A stretch of DNA of 43,656 nucleotides, from positions 1-43,656 of the forward strand of contig JAEYXD010000030.1 of NCBI GenBank assembly GCA_023428645.1, written 5' to 3'. Below, piece by piece: positions 16,172-24,855 of the stretch. A program made the translations under genes and the position numbers. Within the stretch, counting starts at the first letter, position 1, and each line of letters starts with the position of its first letter. The notes beneath the pieces were generated by a model, which worked only from the letters and a program-made list of their open reading frames with translations, had not been told where the DNA came from and did no database searches. The DNA comes from Pseudomonadota bacterium. GTDB taxonomy: Bacteria > Pseudomonadota > Gammaproteobacteria > Steroidobacterales > Steroidobacteraceae.

Positions 16172-18856
16172 GTGAACGCCCCCGCATCGACGAAGCCCGT
16201 CATCCAGAACGCCGACATCCGTTATCTAGGCAAATTGCTCGGCGACGTCATCCGCGCCTATGGCGGCGTGGAGCTGTTCCAGCGCATCGAGAACATCCGC
16301 GCGAGCTCCGTCGACCGGCACCGCGGCATCGCCGACGAGTCGGCGCTCACGCGCGGGCTCGAAGCGCTGAATCTCGACGACACGCTCTCGTTCGTCCGCG
16401 GCTTCATGCTGTTTTCGATGCTCGCGAACCTCGCCGAGGATCGCGAGGGCAAGCTGAACGAATCCGGCGGCGACATTGCCACGGCGCTGCGACGCCTCGC
16501 CGACCAAGGGGTGTCACCCGAGCGCATTCGGACGCTGCTCGACGATGCCCTCATCGTGCCCGTGCTCACGGCGCATCCGACGGAGGTGATGCGCAAGAGC
16601 ATGATCGATCACCGCAATCGCATCGCCGAGCTCATGCGCCACCGCGATCTCGGCCGCACCGAGTCGCCCGAGGGCGACTCGATCGAAGCCGCGATCCTGC
16701 GGCAGATCGCGCTGCTGTGGCAGACGCGGCCGCTGCGTCGCGAGCGCTTGTACGTCGCCGATGAGGTCGAGATCGCGCTCACCTATTTGCGGGATGTGTT
16801 CATGCCCGTGCTGCCGGCGCTCTATGCGCGCTGGGAGCGCGAGCTCGGCGCTCGACCACGCAGCTTCCTGCGCCTCGGCAGCTGGATCGGCGGCGATCGC
16901 GACGGCAATCCGAATGTCACGGCCGAATCGTTGCACCTCGCGCTCGGCCGCGCGGCGCAGGCCGTGCTCGAAAGCTACCTCGATCAGCTGCATGCGCTCG
17001 GCGCCGAGCTGTCCCTGTCGACCGAGCTCGCCACGACGACGGACGCCGTGCTGCAGCTTGCGCATCACAGCGGCGATGCCAATGCGGGGCGCGCGGACGA
17101 GCCGTATCGGCGTGCGGTCATCGGCATGTATTCGCGGCTCGCGGCGACCTTCGAGCAACTGGTCGGCCATCCCCCGGCGCGGCGCGCGACGACGCCCGGG
17201 CAGCCATACCTGCGCGCGGAGGAGCTCCGCTCGGATCTCGTCGAGATCGCGCACTCGCTGCACGAGGGCGGCGCGGGACTGTTGTCCACGGGCGGCGCGC
17301 TCGGGCGCCTGATCCGCGCCGTGGAGACGTTCGGCTTGCATCTGGCGACGCTCGATCTGCGTCAGAACTCCGATGTTCACGCTCGCGTCGTCGGCGAGCT
17401 GCTGCAGGTCGCCGGCGTCACGGACGACTATGCGCGGCTCGACGAAGCCGCGCGCGTCGCGCTGCTGCGAGGTGAGCTCGCCAGCGAGCGCTTGCTCGCG
17501 AGCCCCTACGCTGCGTACTCGGAGGAGACGCGAAGCGAGCTGTCGATCGTGCGGGCGGCGGCGGAGGCGCATCGCAAATACGGCCCGTCCTCGATCACGA
17601 CGTACATCATCTCGAAATGCGAAAGCGTCTCGGACATGCTCGAAGTGAACGTGCTGCTGAAGGAAGCGGGGTTGTATCGCCCGCACGATCCTGCCGCCGC
17701 CGCGATCATGGTCGTGCCGCTGTTCGAGACGATCGCGGATCTCGAGCGCGCGCCCGTCGTCATGCGCGACTGGCTCGCACTGCCGGAGATTCGCCAGGCC
17801 GCGCAGCATCGCGGCTATCAGGAAGTCATGGTCGGGTATTCGGACTCGAACAAGGACGGCGGCTATCTCACCTCCGTATGGGGCCTCAACCGCGCGACCC
17901 GCGAGCTCGCGCAGACGTTCGAGCAAGCCGACACGACGATGCAGATATTCCATGGCCGCGGTGGCGCGGTCGGCCGCGGCGGCGGCTCGTCGTTCGCGGC
18001 GATTCGCGCCCAACCTCACGGCACCGTGCAAGGCCGCATCCGCATCACCGAGCAAGGCGAAGTGATCGCCGCGAAATACGGCACGCGCGAAGCCGCGGCG
18101 CTGAACCTCGAGTCGATCGCGTCGGCGACGCTGCTGGCCTCGCTCGAAACGACCGCCGCATCCGCGGACGAGGCGGGTCGCTTCGCCCGTGCGATGGATG
18201 CGATCTCCACCGAAGCATTTCGCGCGTACCGCGGGCTCGTTTACGAAACCGACGGCTTCAAGACGTTCTTTCGCGAAATGACGCCGCTGCTCGAGATCGC
18301 GGAGCTGAAGATCGGCTCGCGACCGGCGTCGCGCACGAAGTCCGACCGCATCGAGGATCTGCGTGCGATTCCGTGGGTCTTCAGTTGGGCGCAGGCGCGC
18401 GTGATGCTGCCGGGCTGGTACGGCGTCGGACACGCGCTGCGCTCGTTCGGCGATCAAGGCTTGTTGCGCGAGATGCTCGACGCCTGGCCGTTCTTCAAGG
18501 CGACGCTCGACAACCTGGAGATGGTGCTCGCGAAGTCGGACATGGCGATCGCCGAGCGCTACACGACGCTGGTGCGCGACCCGGCGCTCGCGAAGCGCAT
18601 CTTCGCTCGCATTCGCGAGGGTTGGGACGCGACGCAAGAATGCTTGCTGAACATCACGCAGCAAGCGCGCCTGCTCGAAAATAATCCCATCCTCGATTCG
18701 TCCATTCGCTTGCGCCTGCCGTACATCGAGCCGTTGAACCTGCTGCAGGTCGAGCTACTGAAACGCCATCGTGCCGGCGAAAAGGACGCGCGCGTCCGTG
18801 AAGGCATTCAGCTATCGATCAACGCGGTTGCCACCGCGCTGCGCAACAGCGGCTGA
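16172..18856 (+). CDS. ppc: Phosphoenolpyruvate carboxylase
   Basis: Fixes bicarbonate onto PEP to give oxaloacetate, replenishing the citric acid cycle. Full length at 894 residues. The catalytic His135 lies in TAHPTEVMRKS, the active-site loop is VGYSDSNKDGGY, and the glycine-rich FHGRGGAVGRGGG is complete. The C-terminus carries the conserved RLPYIEPLNLLQVELLKR stretch and ends near the usual N-x-G. I choose GTG at 16172 because TGGAG lies 7 bases before it; an in-frame GTG at 16109 would add 21 unconserved residues and overlaps a promoter-like -10. It is monocistronic in this window. Two hairpins follow the stop but neither has a U-run. Confidence 0.97.
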   Translation: MNAPASTKPVIQNADIRYLGKLLGDVIRAYGGVELFQRIENIRASSVDRHRGIADESALTRGLEALNLDDTLSFVRGFMLFSMLANLAEDREGKLNESGGDIATALRRLADQGVSPERIRTLLDDALIVPVLTAHPTEVMRKSMIDHRNRIAELMRHRDLGRTESPEGDSIEAAILRQIALLWQTRPLRRERLYVADEVEIALTYLRDVFMPVLPALYARWERELGARPRSFLRLGSWIGGDRDGNPNVTAESLHLALGRAAQAVLESYLDQLHALGAELSLSTELATTTDAVLQLAHHSGDANAGRADEPYRRAVIGMYSRLAATFEQLVGHPPARRATTPGQPYLRAEELRSDLVEIAHSLHEGGAGLLSTGGALGRLIRAVETFGLHLATLDLRQNSDVHARVVGELLQVAGVTDDYARLDEAARVALLRGELASERLLASPYAAYSEETRSELSIVRAAAEAHRKYGPSSITTYIISKCESVSDMLEVNVLLKEAGLYRPHDPAAAAIMVVPLFETIADLERAPVVMRDWLALPEIRQAAQHRGYQEVMVGYSDSNKDGGYLTSVWGLNRATRELAQTFEQADTTMQIFHGRGGAVGRGGGSSFAAIRAQPHGTVQGRIRITEQGEVIAAKYGTREAAALNLESIASATLLASLETTAASADEAGRFARAMDAISTEAFRAYRGLVYETDGFKTFFREMTPLLEIAELKIGSRPASRTKSDRIEDLRAIPWVFSWAQARVMLPGWYGVGHALRSFGDQGLLREMLDAWPFFKATLDNLEMVLAKSDMAIAERYTTLVRDPALAKRIFARIREGWDATQECLLNITQQARLLENNPILDSSIRLRLPYIEPLNLLQVELLKRHRAGEKDARVREGIQLSINAVATALRNSG

Positions 18857-18858
18857 TT

Positions 18859-18931
18859 GCATTCTGAGCGAATGCACACCCCGGCAAGAGGGTGAAGCAA
18901 GTCACATCGTGCGCCGCTTTGCGCGGCGCAC
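18859..18931 (+). other. Two hairpins downstream of ppc
   Basis: GCATTC-TGAGC-GAATGC (18859-18875) starts 3 bases after the ppc stop. A second, perfect hairpin at 18909-18931 has arms GTGCGCCGC and GCGGCGCAC around a 5-base loop. Neither is followed by a run of T, so they look like mRNA-end stabilising structures or factor-dependent termination sites rather than intrinsic terminators. Confidence 0.45.
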
Positions 18932-19086
18932 TCCGCGCGCTCGCGCATGCGCCGACGACGCCGCGCGCTCGCCGGCCCGCTCCCGCAACTCACCGGTCAG
19001 CTAGAGATCCGCGCAACCGCTCTCCCTAAAGTCGCTTCCAACAACAACGCGCACATCAGCGCTCAGGAAGACCCAAGGAGACCGCC

Positions 19087-19242
19087 ATGTTGAACCTCGC
19101 CCAGATCAGCCGCACGACCCAGCAATTCGTCTGCATGGCCCTGTCCGCGATCATCGTTGCCGCGAGCTTGTCGCTCGGCGCGTATGGCGCGCAGGCCGCC
19201 GCGCATCCCGACTACGTCGTGACGATCACGCAGCTGTCGTGA
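19087..19242 (+). CDS. Micropeptide 1 of a tandem pair (51 aa, exported or membrane)
   Basis: I do not recognise this family. The 51 residues start with a basic/polar head containing SRTTQQFVCM, then a hydrophobic segment rich in Ala, Leu, Ile and Ser (about 17-37), then a short tail ending TITQLS. It resembles a signal peptide or a single membrane span with a 12-16-residue tail; AQA-A is a possible signal peptidase site. The Shine-Dalgarno AAGGAGA is 5 bases before the ATG. An intrinsic terminator follows at 19265. A clear paralogue lies at 19450 with the same context, which argues strongly that it is a real gene. Confidence 0.75.
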   Translation: MLNLAQISRTTQQFVCMALSAIIVAASLSLGAYGAQAAAHPDYVVTITQLS

Positions 19243-19264
19243 TCGCGCTGCCCGACCCCTGCTT

Positions 19265-19293
19265 CCGGCGCCTTGATGGCGCCGGTTTTTTTT
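19265..19293 (+). terminator. Intrinsic terminator after micropeptide 1
   Basis: Perfect 8-bp stem CCGGCGCC (19265-19272) and GGCGCCGG (19278-19285) around loop TTGAT, followed by eight Ts (19286-19293). The second micropeptide gene has a terminator with the same stem arms. Confidence 0.9.
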
Positions 19294-19449
19294 GCGCAGG
19301 CAAACAGGCGCGGGGCGTTCACCGGCTGCGCACCGCCACTCGCCGGTCACCGTCGACATCACGCAACCGTTACTCGCGAGGCTGCATCTAACAGCGCACT
19401 TACCCCGCTAGCCGCAGGTTGCGGCGCAAGGAACTGTCAAGGAGACCCC

Positions 19450-19602
19450 ATGTACGCCGCCTCTCGCACCACCCGCACCGCACAGCAGTTCATTTGCATG
19501 ACGCTCGCGACGCTGATCGTCGCCGCAAGCCTGGCCCTCGGCGCCTACGGCGCGCACACGCTCGCCGACCCTGGCTACACGATCACGATTACGCAGCTGT
19601 AG
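19450..19602 (+). CDS. Micropeptide 2 of a tandem pair (50 aa, paralogue)
   Basis: Paralogue of the 51-residue peptide at 19087. Shared features in order are RT-x-QQF(V/I)CM, a hydrophobic core IVAASL(S/A)LGAYGA, and a tail of the form A-x-P-x-Y-x-x-TITQL. The head differs (YAASRTTR). Divergence is spread over the peptide while the core and last five residues are kept, which suggests selection at protein level. The Shine-Dalgarno AAGGAGA precedes the ATG by the same kind of spacing (sequence CAAGGAGACC in both). It has its own terminator at 19645. Function is unknown; a small membrane protein, an exported peptide or a type I toxin-like peptide are all possible. Confidence 0.75.
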   Translation: MYAASRTTRTAQQFICMTLATLIVAASLALGAYGAHTLADPGYTITITQL

Positions 19603-19644
19603 CAGCGCAAAGATTCTGATCCTGCGAACTTCGAACCCCCTTTA

Positions 19645-19682
19645 CCGGCGCCCTGCCCGCAGCAACGGCGCCGGAATTTTTT
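19645..19682 (+). terminator. Intrinsic terminator after micropeptide 2
   Basis: Stem arms CCGGCGCC (19645-19652) and GGCGCCGG (19667-19674), identical to the first terminator, with a longer 14-base loop that can itself pair (CTG-CCCG-CAG), followed by AA and six Ts (19677-19682). Confidence 0.85.
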
Positions 19683-19693
19683 CCCGGGGAGGC

Positions 19694-20704
19694 CTAGTCC
19701 GGGCGCTGCTCACTGCGCTTGCGCGCGAACGGATACGCAGTGCCGGGCGTGCCGCGCGGCGCGGTCACCTGCGACAGGATCATCGATGTCGCCAGAATCG
19801 CGGCGGTCGCCAGCAACGAGACCCAGACGGGGATCTTGTAGATATCGATCAAGAGCATCTTCGTGCCGATGAACAGCAGCACGACCGCCAGCCCGTACGA
19901 CAGCAAGTGAAAGCGCTCGTGCATTCCGGCGAGCAGGAAGTACAGCGCACGCAGGCCGAGGATCGCGAACACGTTCGACGTGAGCACGATGAACGGATCG
20001 GTCGTGATCGCGAAGATCGCCGGAATCGAATCGACCGCGAAGACGACGTCGACGATGCCGATCAGCACCACGACGAGCGCGAGCGGTGTTGCGAGACGAA
20101 CGCCGTCCACCCGCGTCACGAGCCGCTCGCCATCGAAGTCCGGCGCGATGCGCATGCGTCCGCGCAGCCATTTCAGCAGCGGATTGGATTCGAGGTCCGG
20201 CTCCTGGCCCGCCGCCCACCACATCTTGATGCCGGTAAAGACGAGGAACGCGCCGAACACGTACAACAGCCAGTGAAAGCGCGCGATCATCCACGCGCCG
20301 ATCAGGATCATCACGGCGCGCAGCGCGAGCGCCCCGAGAATGCCGATCATCAACACGCGCTTCTGATACTCGGCGGGCACCGAGAAGTACGTGAACACCA
20401 TCAGAAAGACGAACACGTTGTCGACGGCGAGCGCCTTCTCAACGAGATAGCCGGTCACGAACTCGAGGAGTTTCGTGTTCGCGAGCGCTTGTGTGGCAGC
20501 GTCCGGGCTGGAGCCCAAATACCACCACAGCCATGCCGCGAAGGCGGCGCTCACCGCCACCCAGATCAGCGACCAGATGAGCGCTTCGCGCAGCGAGACC
20601 TTGTGGGCGCCCTGCCTGCTGAGGGCGAAGAAATCGACGAGCAGAGCGACGACGACGAAGGCCGCGAACAGCGACCACATGAACGGCGTGCCGACAGAAG
20701 CCAT
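19694..20704 (-). CDS. TerC/Alx-family integral membrane protein (probable Mn2+ exporter)
   Basis: 336 residues with about nine membrane helices. TerC-family hallmarks are EKALAVDNVFVFLMVFTYF and FAVDSIPAIFAITTDPFIVLTSNVFAILGLR in parts, with the conserved acidic residues in the helices. E. coli Alx, a member of this family, is controlled by a yybP-ykoY riboswitch and linked to manganese; a riboswitch of that class precedes this gene (20772-20912). The ATG at 20704 has AGAGGAT about 7 bases upstream and starts just before the first helix; the longer frame upstream overlaps the riboswitch and is rejected. The likely role is Mn2+ efflux or metalation of exported proteins; the riboswitch supports the metal, the direction is inference. 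Confidence 0.93.
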   Translation of the reverse strand: MASVGTPFMWSLFAAFVVVALLVDFFALSRQGAHKVSLREALIWSLIWVAVSAAFAAWLWWYLGSSPDAATQALANTKLLEFVTGYLVEKALAVDNVFVFLMVFTYFSVPAEYQKRVLMIGILGALALRAVMILIGAWMIARFHWLLYVFGAFLVFTGIKMWWAAGQEPDLESNPLLKWLRGRMRIAPDFDGERLVTRVDGVRLATPLALVVVLIGIVDVVFAVDSIPAIFAITTDPFIVLTSNVFAILGLRALYFLLAGMHERFHLLSYGLAVVLLFIGTKMLLIDIYKIPVWVSLLATAAILATSMILSQVTAPRGTPGTAYPFARKRSEQRPD

Positions 20705-20771
20705 GGGGGATCCTCTCGAAAGCGGCCGGCGCTGGACCGAATGAATGGGGAGCGACTCGGACGTCCGAATC

Positions 20772-20912
20772 GGCCTGTTTCGGTCTTGCCGCCCCACTGT
20801 TGCGTGGGCCGCAACGCCGGAAGCGTCCCGCCCGCGCCTGGGCGACACACTTCGTACTGACGACATTGCGCGAGCCCGCGGCGCGGACTCCGGCTACTCC
20901 CCTCGAGAGGCC
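20772..20912 (-). ncRNA. yybP-ykoY manganese riboswitch upstream of the TerC/Alx gene
   Basis: On the minus strand the leader shows the conserved blocks of this class in the right order. GGGGAGTAGCC begins at 20902, TGTCGTCAGTACG lies at 20865-20853, and GGCAAGACCG ends at about 20781. An outer pairing GGCCT (20912-20908) with AGGCC (20776-20772) closes the element, with an inner GG/CC pair and a probable G-A/A-G internal loop. The aptamer ends about 68 bases before the ATG at 20704. Between them a 7-bp hairpin with loop ACGT (GATTCGG and CCGAGTC arms, about 20752-20769) could be part of the expression platform. No U-run follows, so control is more likely at translation. Confidence 0.88.
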
Positions 20913-20970
20913 TTCCGATTACACCTAACGCCACGCCCGCGGCGGCGGTTCATTGCAAAAACTTCAGGAA

Positions 20971-22422
20971 TCATTCCGCCGGCAGCGGCGGCGGGCCGTC
21001 GGGCACATAGGCCTTGAACACGACATCACCGCGCTGCTTCTCGAACGCCGCCCTGACCTCCCGCAGCGCCGCCGGCTTCTCGTACAGATCGACCATCGTC
21101 GCGGCGAGCACCTTCGCGGCAACGAGCATGCCTTTGTGCCCGATCGACATCCCGCCGGTCGCGACGACCGGCCAGGCATGCCAAGGCGCGTCCTTCGGCG
21201 CGGTCGCCACCGTGAGATTCAATGTCGGGACGACCCAGCTCACATCACCGACATCGGTCGAGCCGCCCTCCGGTTCCTGACCCTCGAGCGGACGAATGGA
21301 ACCGTCCATGCCGACGGCCGGTACGTTCGTCGCCTGCTGGATCCGCGTCGCGAACTCGTGCTCCTGCGCCGTGAACGCGGGCGCACCGATCCACCGCAGA
21401 TTCGCATCGAGCAGCTTCGCCCCGGGCGGGTTCGTGAGCACTTCCCAACTGCCGTTCTGAATCGTGAACGTCGCGCTCGTCTCGGTCATGAGCGCCGCGC
21501 CATCCGCGATCTTGCGCAGCCGCGTGAGTAATTCCTCGACCTCCTTGCGCTGCCAATCGCGCGCCCAGATCCACACCTTCGCGTATTCGGGCACGACGTT
21601 CGGCACCTCGCCGCCGTTCGCGATCACGTAGTGCACGCGCGAGGACTGCTTCATGTGCTCGCGCATCATGTTGACGCCATAGGCGAACGCTTCTGCACCG
21701 TCCGCGGCGCTGCGTCCGTTCCAGGGATCCGCGGCCGCATGGGCGGAACGGCCTTTGAACTCGACGATCGCATCGACCATCGCCTGAGAGCTCGTCATGT
21801 CCGCTTGCGTGATGTCGCCAGGGTGCCAGGCGAACATCACATCGACGTCGTTGAACACGCCGTCGCGCGCCATGTAGGTCTTGCCGCCGACCGCCTCTTC
21901 CGCCGGCGTGCCGTAGAACCGCACGGTGCCTTGCAAGCGGCCCGCCTCGATCTGCTGCTTGACCGCGAGCGCGGCACCGAGGCTCGCCGCGCCGAACAGG
22001 TTGTGACCGCAGGCATGACCGGCGCGACCCTCCGCGAGCGGGCTCTGCTCGGGCACGGCCTGTTGCGAGACGCCGGGCAGCGCGTCGTACTCCCCCATGA
22101 TCGCGATGATCGGCCGGCCGCTGCCGTAGCTCGCGATGAACGCGGTCGGCATGTGGGACACGCCCCGCTCCACCGCGAAGCCGTGCTGCTCGGCGAAGTC
22201 GGCCAGCACCTTCGCGGAGCGATGCTCGCGCAGCGCCGTTTCAGCGAATCCCCAGATCTGATCGGAGAGGCCGATCAGCGCCGTTGCATGGTCATCGACC
22301 GCGGCCACGGCGGCGCGCTTGGCACCGCTGTGGGTGGCCGCCGACGAGACCGTCGGTGCCGCCGCGTACGCAGCGGCGAGGATGGCGGCGGCAACGCAAG
22401 AGCACGACATCGGCCTGGGCAT
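20971..22422 (-). CDS. Secreted M20-family amidohydrolase (AbgB/HipO-like)
   Basis: A 483-residue metal-dependent amidohydrolase with an N-terminal signal peptide (about 1-28, ending VSSAAT). M20 hallmarks are GEYDALPG and the metal-binding GHACGHN, then TPAEE with the catalytic glutamates, and SAHAAADPWNGRSA in the dimerisation domain. This matches the M20D group, which includes p-aminobenzoyl-glutamate and N-acyl amino acid hydrolases. The ATG at 22422 is fixed by AAGGAGG 7 bases upstream. The gene is alone on its strand and divergent from the EAL gene. The substrate is probably an amide-linked small molecule in the periplasm. Confidence 0.9.
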   Translation of the reverse strand: MPRPMSCSCVAAAILAAAYAAAPTVSSAATHSGAKRAAVAAVDDHATALIGLSDQIWGFAETALREHRSAKVLADFAEQHGFAVERGVSHMPTAFIASYGSGRPIIAIMGEYDALPGVSQQAVPEQSPLAEGRAGHACGHNLFGAASLGAALAVKQQIEAGRLQGTVRFYGTPAEEAVGGKTYMARDGVFNDVDVMFAWHPGDITQADMTSSQAMVDAIVEFKGRSAHAAADPWNGRSAADGAEAFAYGVNMMREHMKQSSRVHYVIANGGEVPNVVPEYAKVWIWARDWQRKEVEELLTRLRKIADGAALMTETSATFTIQNGSWEVLTNPPGAKLLDANLRWIGAPAFTAQEHEFATRIQQATNVPAVGMDGSIRPLEGQEPEGGSTDVGDVSWVVPTLNLTVATAPKDAPWHAWPVVATGGMSIGHKGMLVAAKVLAATMVDLYEKPAALREVRAAFEKQRGDVVFKAYVPDGPPPLPAE

Positions 22423-22643
22423 GGAAAATCCTCCTTGCAAGCTTGGGCAGATCATAGCGAGCGCCGCGATCGATGAGAGTTTTACCTGCAATGCCGCCGG
22501 CCGGGCGCTCCGCGCGGGTGTGAGGGCGCTCGCAGATACGCGCACTGCCGGCCCACCCCATATGCGTCTAGTCGAATGCCTGATGGCCGGCTCGAGCGAG
22601 CGCACTGCCTAATGCGCGGGATTGCCAATGGACGCGTGAACCG

Positions 22644-23567
22644 ATGTCAGTTCCGGAACAGATCCTTCGTTTCTTCAACCCGAGGCCGAGCGGACCCGTC
22701 ACCGACCGCCGCCTTACCGCGTCCGCCGCACGGCAGCCGCCGTCCGCAGCCGTGCTCGACACCGACGCTCGCGCGCAAACCGACCTTGCGACCGATTTGC
22801 TGCCCGCGATCCGGCTGGAGCAGTTCGTGCTGCACTATCAACCGCAGATCGACCTGCGGTCGGGCGACGTACTGAGTATCGAGTCCCTACTGCGCTGGAA
22901 CCGCCCCGGCGTCGGTCTCGTGATGCCGAATGAATTCATGCCGCTCGCCGAGCAGCGCGATCTCGCACGCGCGATCACCGACTGGGAGATCGGCGCTGCG
23001 GCGGAGCAGGCGGCCGCGTGGGATCGCGCGGGTCTACCGCCGTTCGGCATCGCCATCAACGTGCCGGCGGCGCAGTTGCACGGCGAGGGCTTCATCGATC
23101 GTCTCACCCAGCAGTTGCGCCGCAAGCAGTTCGCGGCGAATCGCATCGAGCTCGAGCTCACCGAGGACGCGATCATGCGTGACAACGATGCAGCGATCGA
23201 CGTACTCGATCGGCTGCACGCGCTCGGCGTTGCCCTGTCGATCGACGATTTCGGCAGCGGCTATTCGTCGTTGAGCGATCTGTGCCGCCTGCCGATCGAC
23301 GAAATCAAGATCGCCCCCACCTTCGTCGCGACCATGGGGCGAGACGAGCGGGCGGCCGGGATGGTCCGCGGCATCATCGAGCTCGCGCACAGCCTCAAAT
23401 TGCACGTGATCGCCGACGGCGTCGAGACGAGCGATCAACTGAAGCGCTTGATGGACCTGCGCTGCGACCGCGCGCAAGGCGCCTTGATCAGCCGCCCGTT
23501 GCCGGCGGCGCAGCTGCCGCGCTTCCTGGACGAGTGGCCGCGACGCTGGGCGACGGTGAACGGCTGA
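22644..23567 (+). CDS. Stand-alone EAL domain protein with altered active-site motifs
   Basis: A c-di-GMP phosphodiesterase-type domain (about residues 52-300 of 307) after a polar N-terminal tail, with no GGDEF, PAS or membrane part. Retained residues are Glu80 of the EAL motif (reads ESL), Asn139, Glu174, DDFGSGYSSL (Asp201, Asp202), Lys222 and Gln278. Changed positions are EAL to ESL, KID to KIA (Ala224), and EGVE to DGVE (Asp258). Most metal-binding residues are there, but the last two changes hit conserved positions, so activity may be reduced or the protein may act as a c-di-GMP sensor. It ends 5 bases before the convergent amidohydrolase gene. No Shine-Dalgarno is obvious. Confidence 0.88.
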   Translation: MSVPEQILRFFNPRPSGPVTDRRLTASAARQPPSAAVLDTDARAQTDLATDLLPAIRLEQFVLHYQPQIDLRSGDVLSIESLLRWNRPGVGLVMPNEFMPLAEQRDLARAITDWEIGAAAEQAAAWDRAGLPPFGIAINVPAAQLHGEGFIDRLTQQLRRKQFAANRIELELTEDAIMRDNDAAIDVLDRLHALGVALSIDDFGSGYSSLSDLCRLPIDEIKIAPTFVATMGRDERAAGMVRGIIELAHSLKLHVIADGVETSDQLKRLMDLRCDRAQGALISRPLPAAQLPRFLDEWPRRWATVNG

Positions 23568-23571
23568 TCCG

Positions 23572-24855
23572 TCAGCGCGCCGCGCCGCGGTTCAGTCGCT
23601 CCAGATAGCGATCGCGCAACTCCGTCTGGCGCGAGCGCATCGTGATGGCATTGCCGCCGATCCACACCTGCTGCGCCAACGTGGTCACTTCGAGCGGATC
23701 GCCGCTCCATAGCACGAGGTCCGCTGTCTGACCGACCTCGATGCGGCCGCGAGAATTCGCGACGCCGAAGATTTCCGCCGGCACCGAGGTCAATCCGGCG
23801 AGCGCGACCTCCCACGGCAGACCATGGGCGACGGCATTGCCCGCGACCTGGCGGATCTTGCGCGCGTTGTGGCTGACGTCCGAGAGCACCTGCGTGAACC
23901 CCACCCGGACGCCCGCGCGTGCCAGCAACGCGGCATTGTCGAGCCGCGCGCCGATGGTGTCGAACGAGGTCGGCAGGTTCGCGAGCGGATCGAGCAACAC
24001 GGGGACGTTCGCGCGCGCGAGCTCGTCCGCGACGACCCACGCTTCCGCGCCGCTCGCGATCACGGGCCGAATGCCATATCGCTGCGACAGCGCGAGCACC
24101 TGGCGAATATCCGCCGCGCGATCGACGTCGAACACGACCCGGCCGCCCTGCAAATAGCGCGCGAGCACTTCGCGCCCCGCCGGTAACAGCAAGGATCGAT
24201 CGCCGAGCGGCGCCGTCGAGCGCGCTTCGCGCACGGCTTGATCGAGCAGCATGTATTGGCCGGCGCGGCTGCTGCCGGACAGACGGAGCGCGTCACTGCC
24301 GATCGCGACGAACAGCGAGCGGCTGCCTTCGAGCACCGCATCGAAGCGGCCGTCGAGCGTGATCGCGGCGCCCTGGCCCGCGATGAGGCTGCCGCCATCA
24401 CTGCTGCTGCCCGGCTCGATCACCGTCCACGTGAGGCCTTCGGTCTGCGCCACCGGCAGGAGCACGGAGCGCGGGTTGTAGGCGAGCGTCACGTCGAACT
24501 CCGGCCGCCACTGCATCGGATGCCCGGGCGCGTTGAGCTTCAGGTACTCGTCGACGGTGGACGCTTCGGCCGAGACCTCTTCGATGCCGATCGCGGTCAG
24601 GCCCGCGAACAATCCGGGCGTCAGCGGCTTGCCATTTGCCTCGACGACCGTCGCGCCCGCCGGCGCTTGCACGTTCGGGCCGACCGCCGCGATCTTGCCA
24701 TTGCGAATCAGCACGCTCGCGTTCGCGAGCTTGCCCGCGCTCGACAGAGTATGGACTTCGGCGTTGCGGATGAGGATGTCGGCCGCGCTCGCAAACGAAC
24801 AGACGCTTGCGAGGCACCCGAGCACGAGGATGGATACGGCACGCCGGCGGTTCAT
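23572..24855 (-). CDS. Amidohydrolase-fold protein lacking the metal ligands (pseudo-enzyme)
   Basis: A 427-residue exported protein with a signal peptide ending SFASA. The composite beta domain of amidohydrolases is present (ADILIRNAEVHTLSSAG at the start, IEVGQTADLVLWSGDPLEV at the end). Where the family has PGLIDxHxH this protein has TPGLFAGLTAIG, without histidines. The position matching the partner's VHIHC reads VFDVD. So the HxH site and the later ligand are gone. Its ATG overlaps the stop of the intact amidohydrolase gene upstream by 4 bases. Inference: it is a non-catalytic partner in a heteromeric enzyme. Confidence 0.85.
   Translation of the reverse strand: MNRRRAVSILVLGCLASVCSFASAADILIRNAEVHTLSSAGKLANASVLIRNGKIAAVGPNVQAPAGATVVEANGKPLTPGLFAGLTAIGIEEVSAEASTVDEYLKLNAPGHPMQWRPEFDVTLAYNPRSVLLPVAQTEGLTWTVIEPGSSSDGGSLIAGQGAAITLDGRFDAVLEGSRSLFVAIGSDALRLSGSSRAGQYMLLDQAVREARSTAPLGDRSLLLPAGREVLARYLQGGRVVFDVDRAADIRQVLALSQRYGIRPVIASGAEAWVVADELARANVPVLLDPLANLPTSFDTIGARLDNAALLARAGVRVGFTQVLSDVSHNARKIRQVAGNAVAHGLPWEVALAGLTSVPAEIFGVANSRGRIEVGQTADLVLWSGDPLEVTTLAQQVWIGGNAITMRSRQTELRDRYLERLNRGAAR

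Noticed and set aside
16514..18664. Long minus-strand frame (716 codons) opposite ppc
   Set aside because: Same artefact; the plus strand encodes an unmistakable PEP carboxylase through the whole stretch.
18909..18931. Perfect 9-bp hairpin as intrinsic terminator of ppc
   Set aside because: No run of T follows on the plus strand, so it is listed only as a hairpin.
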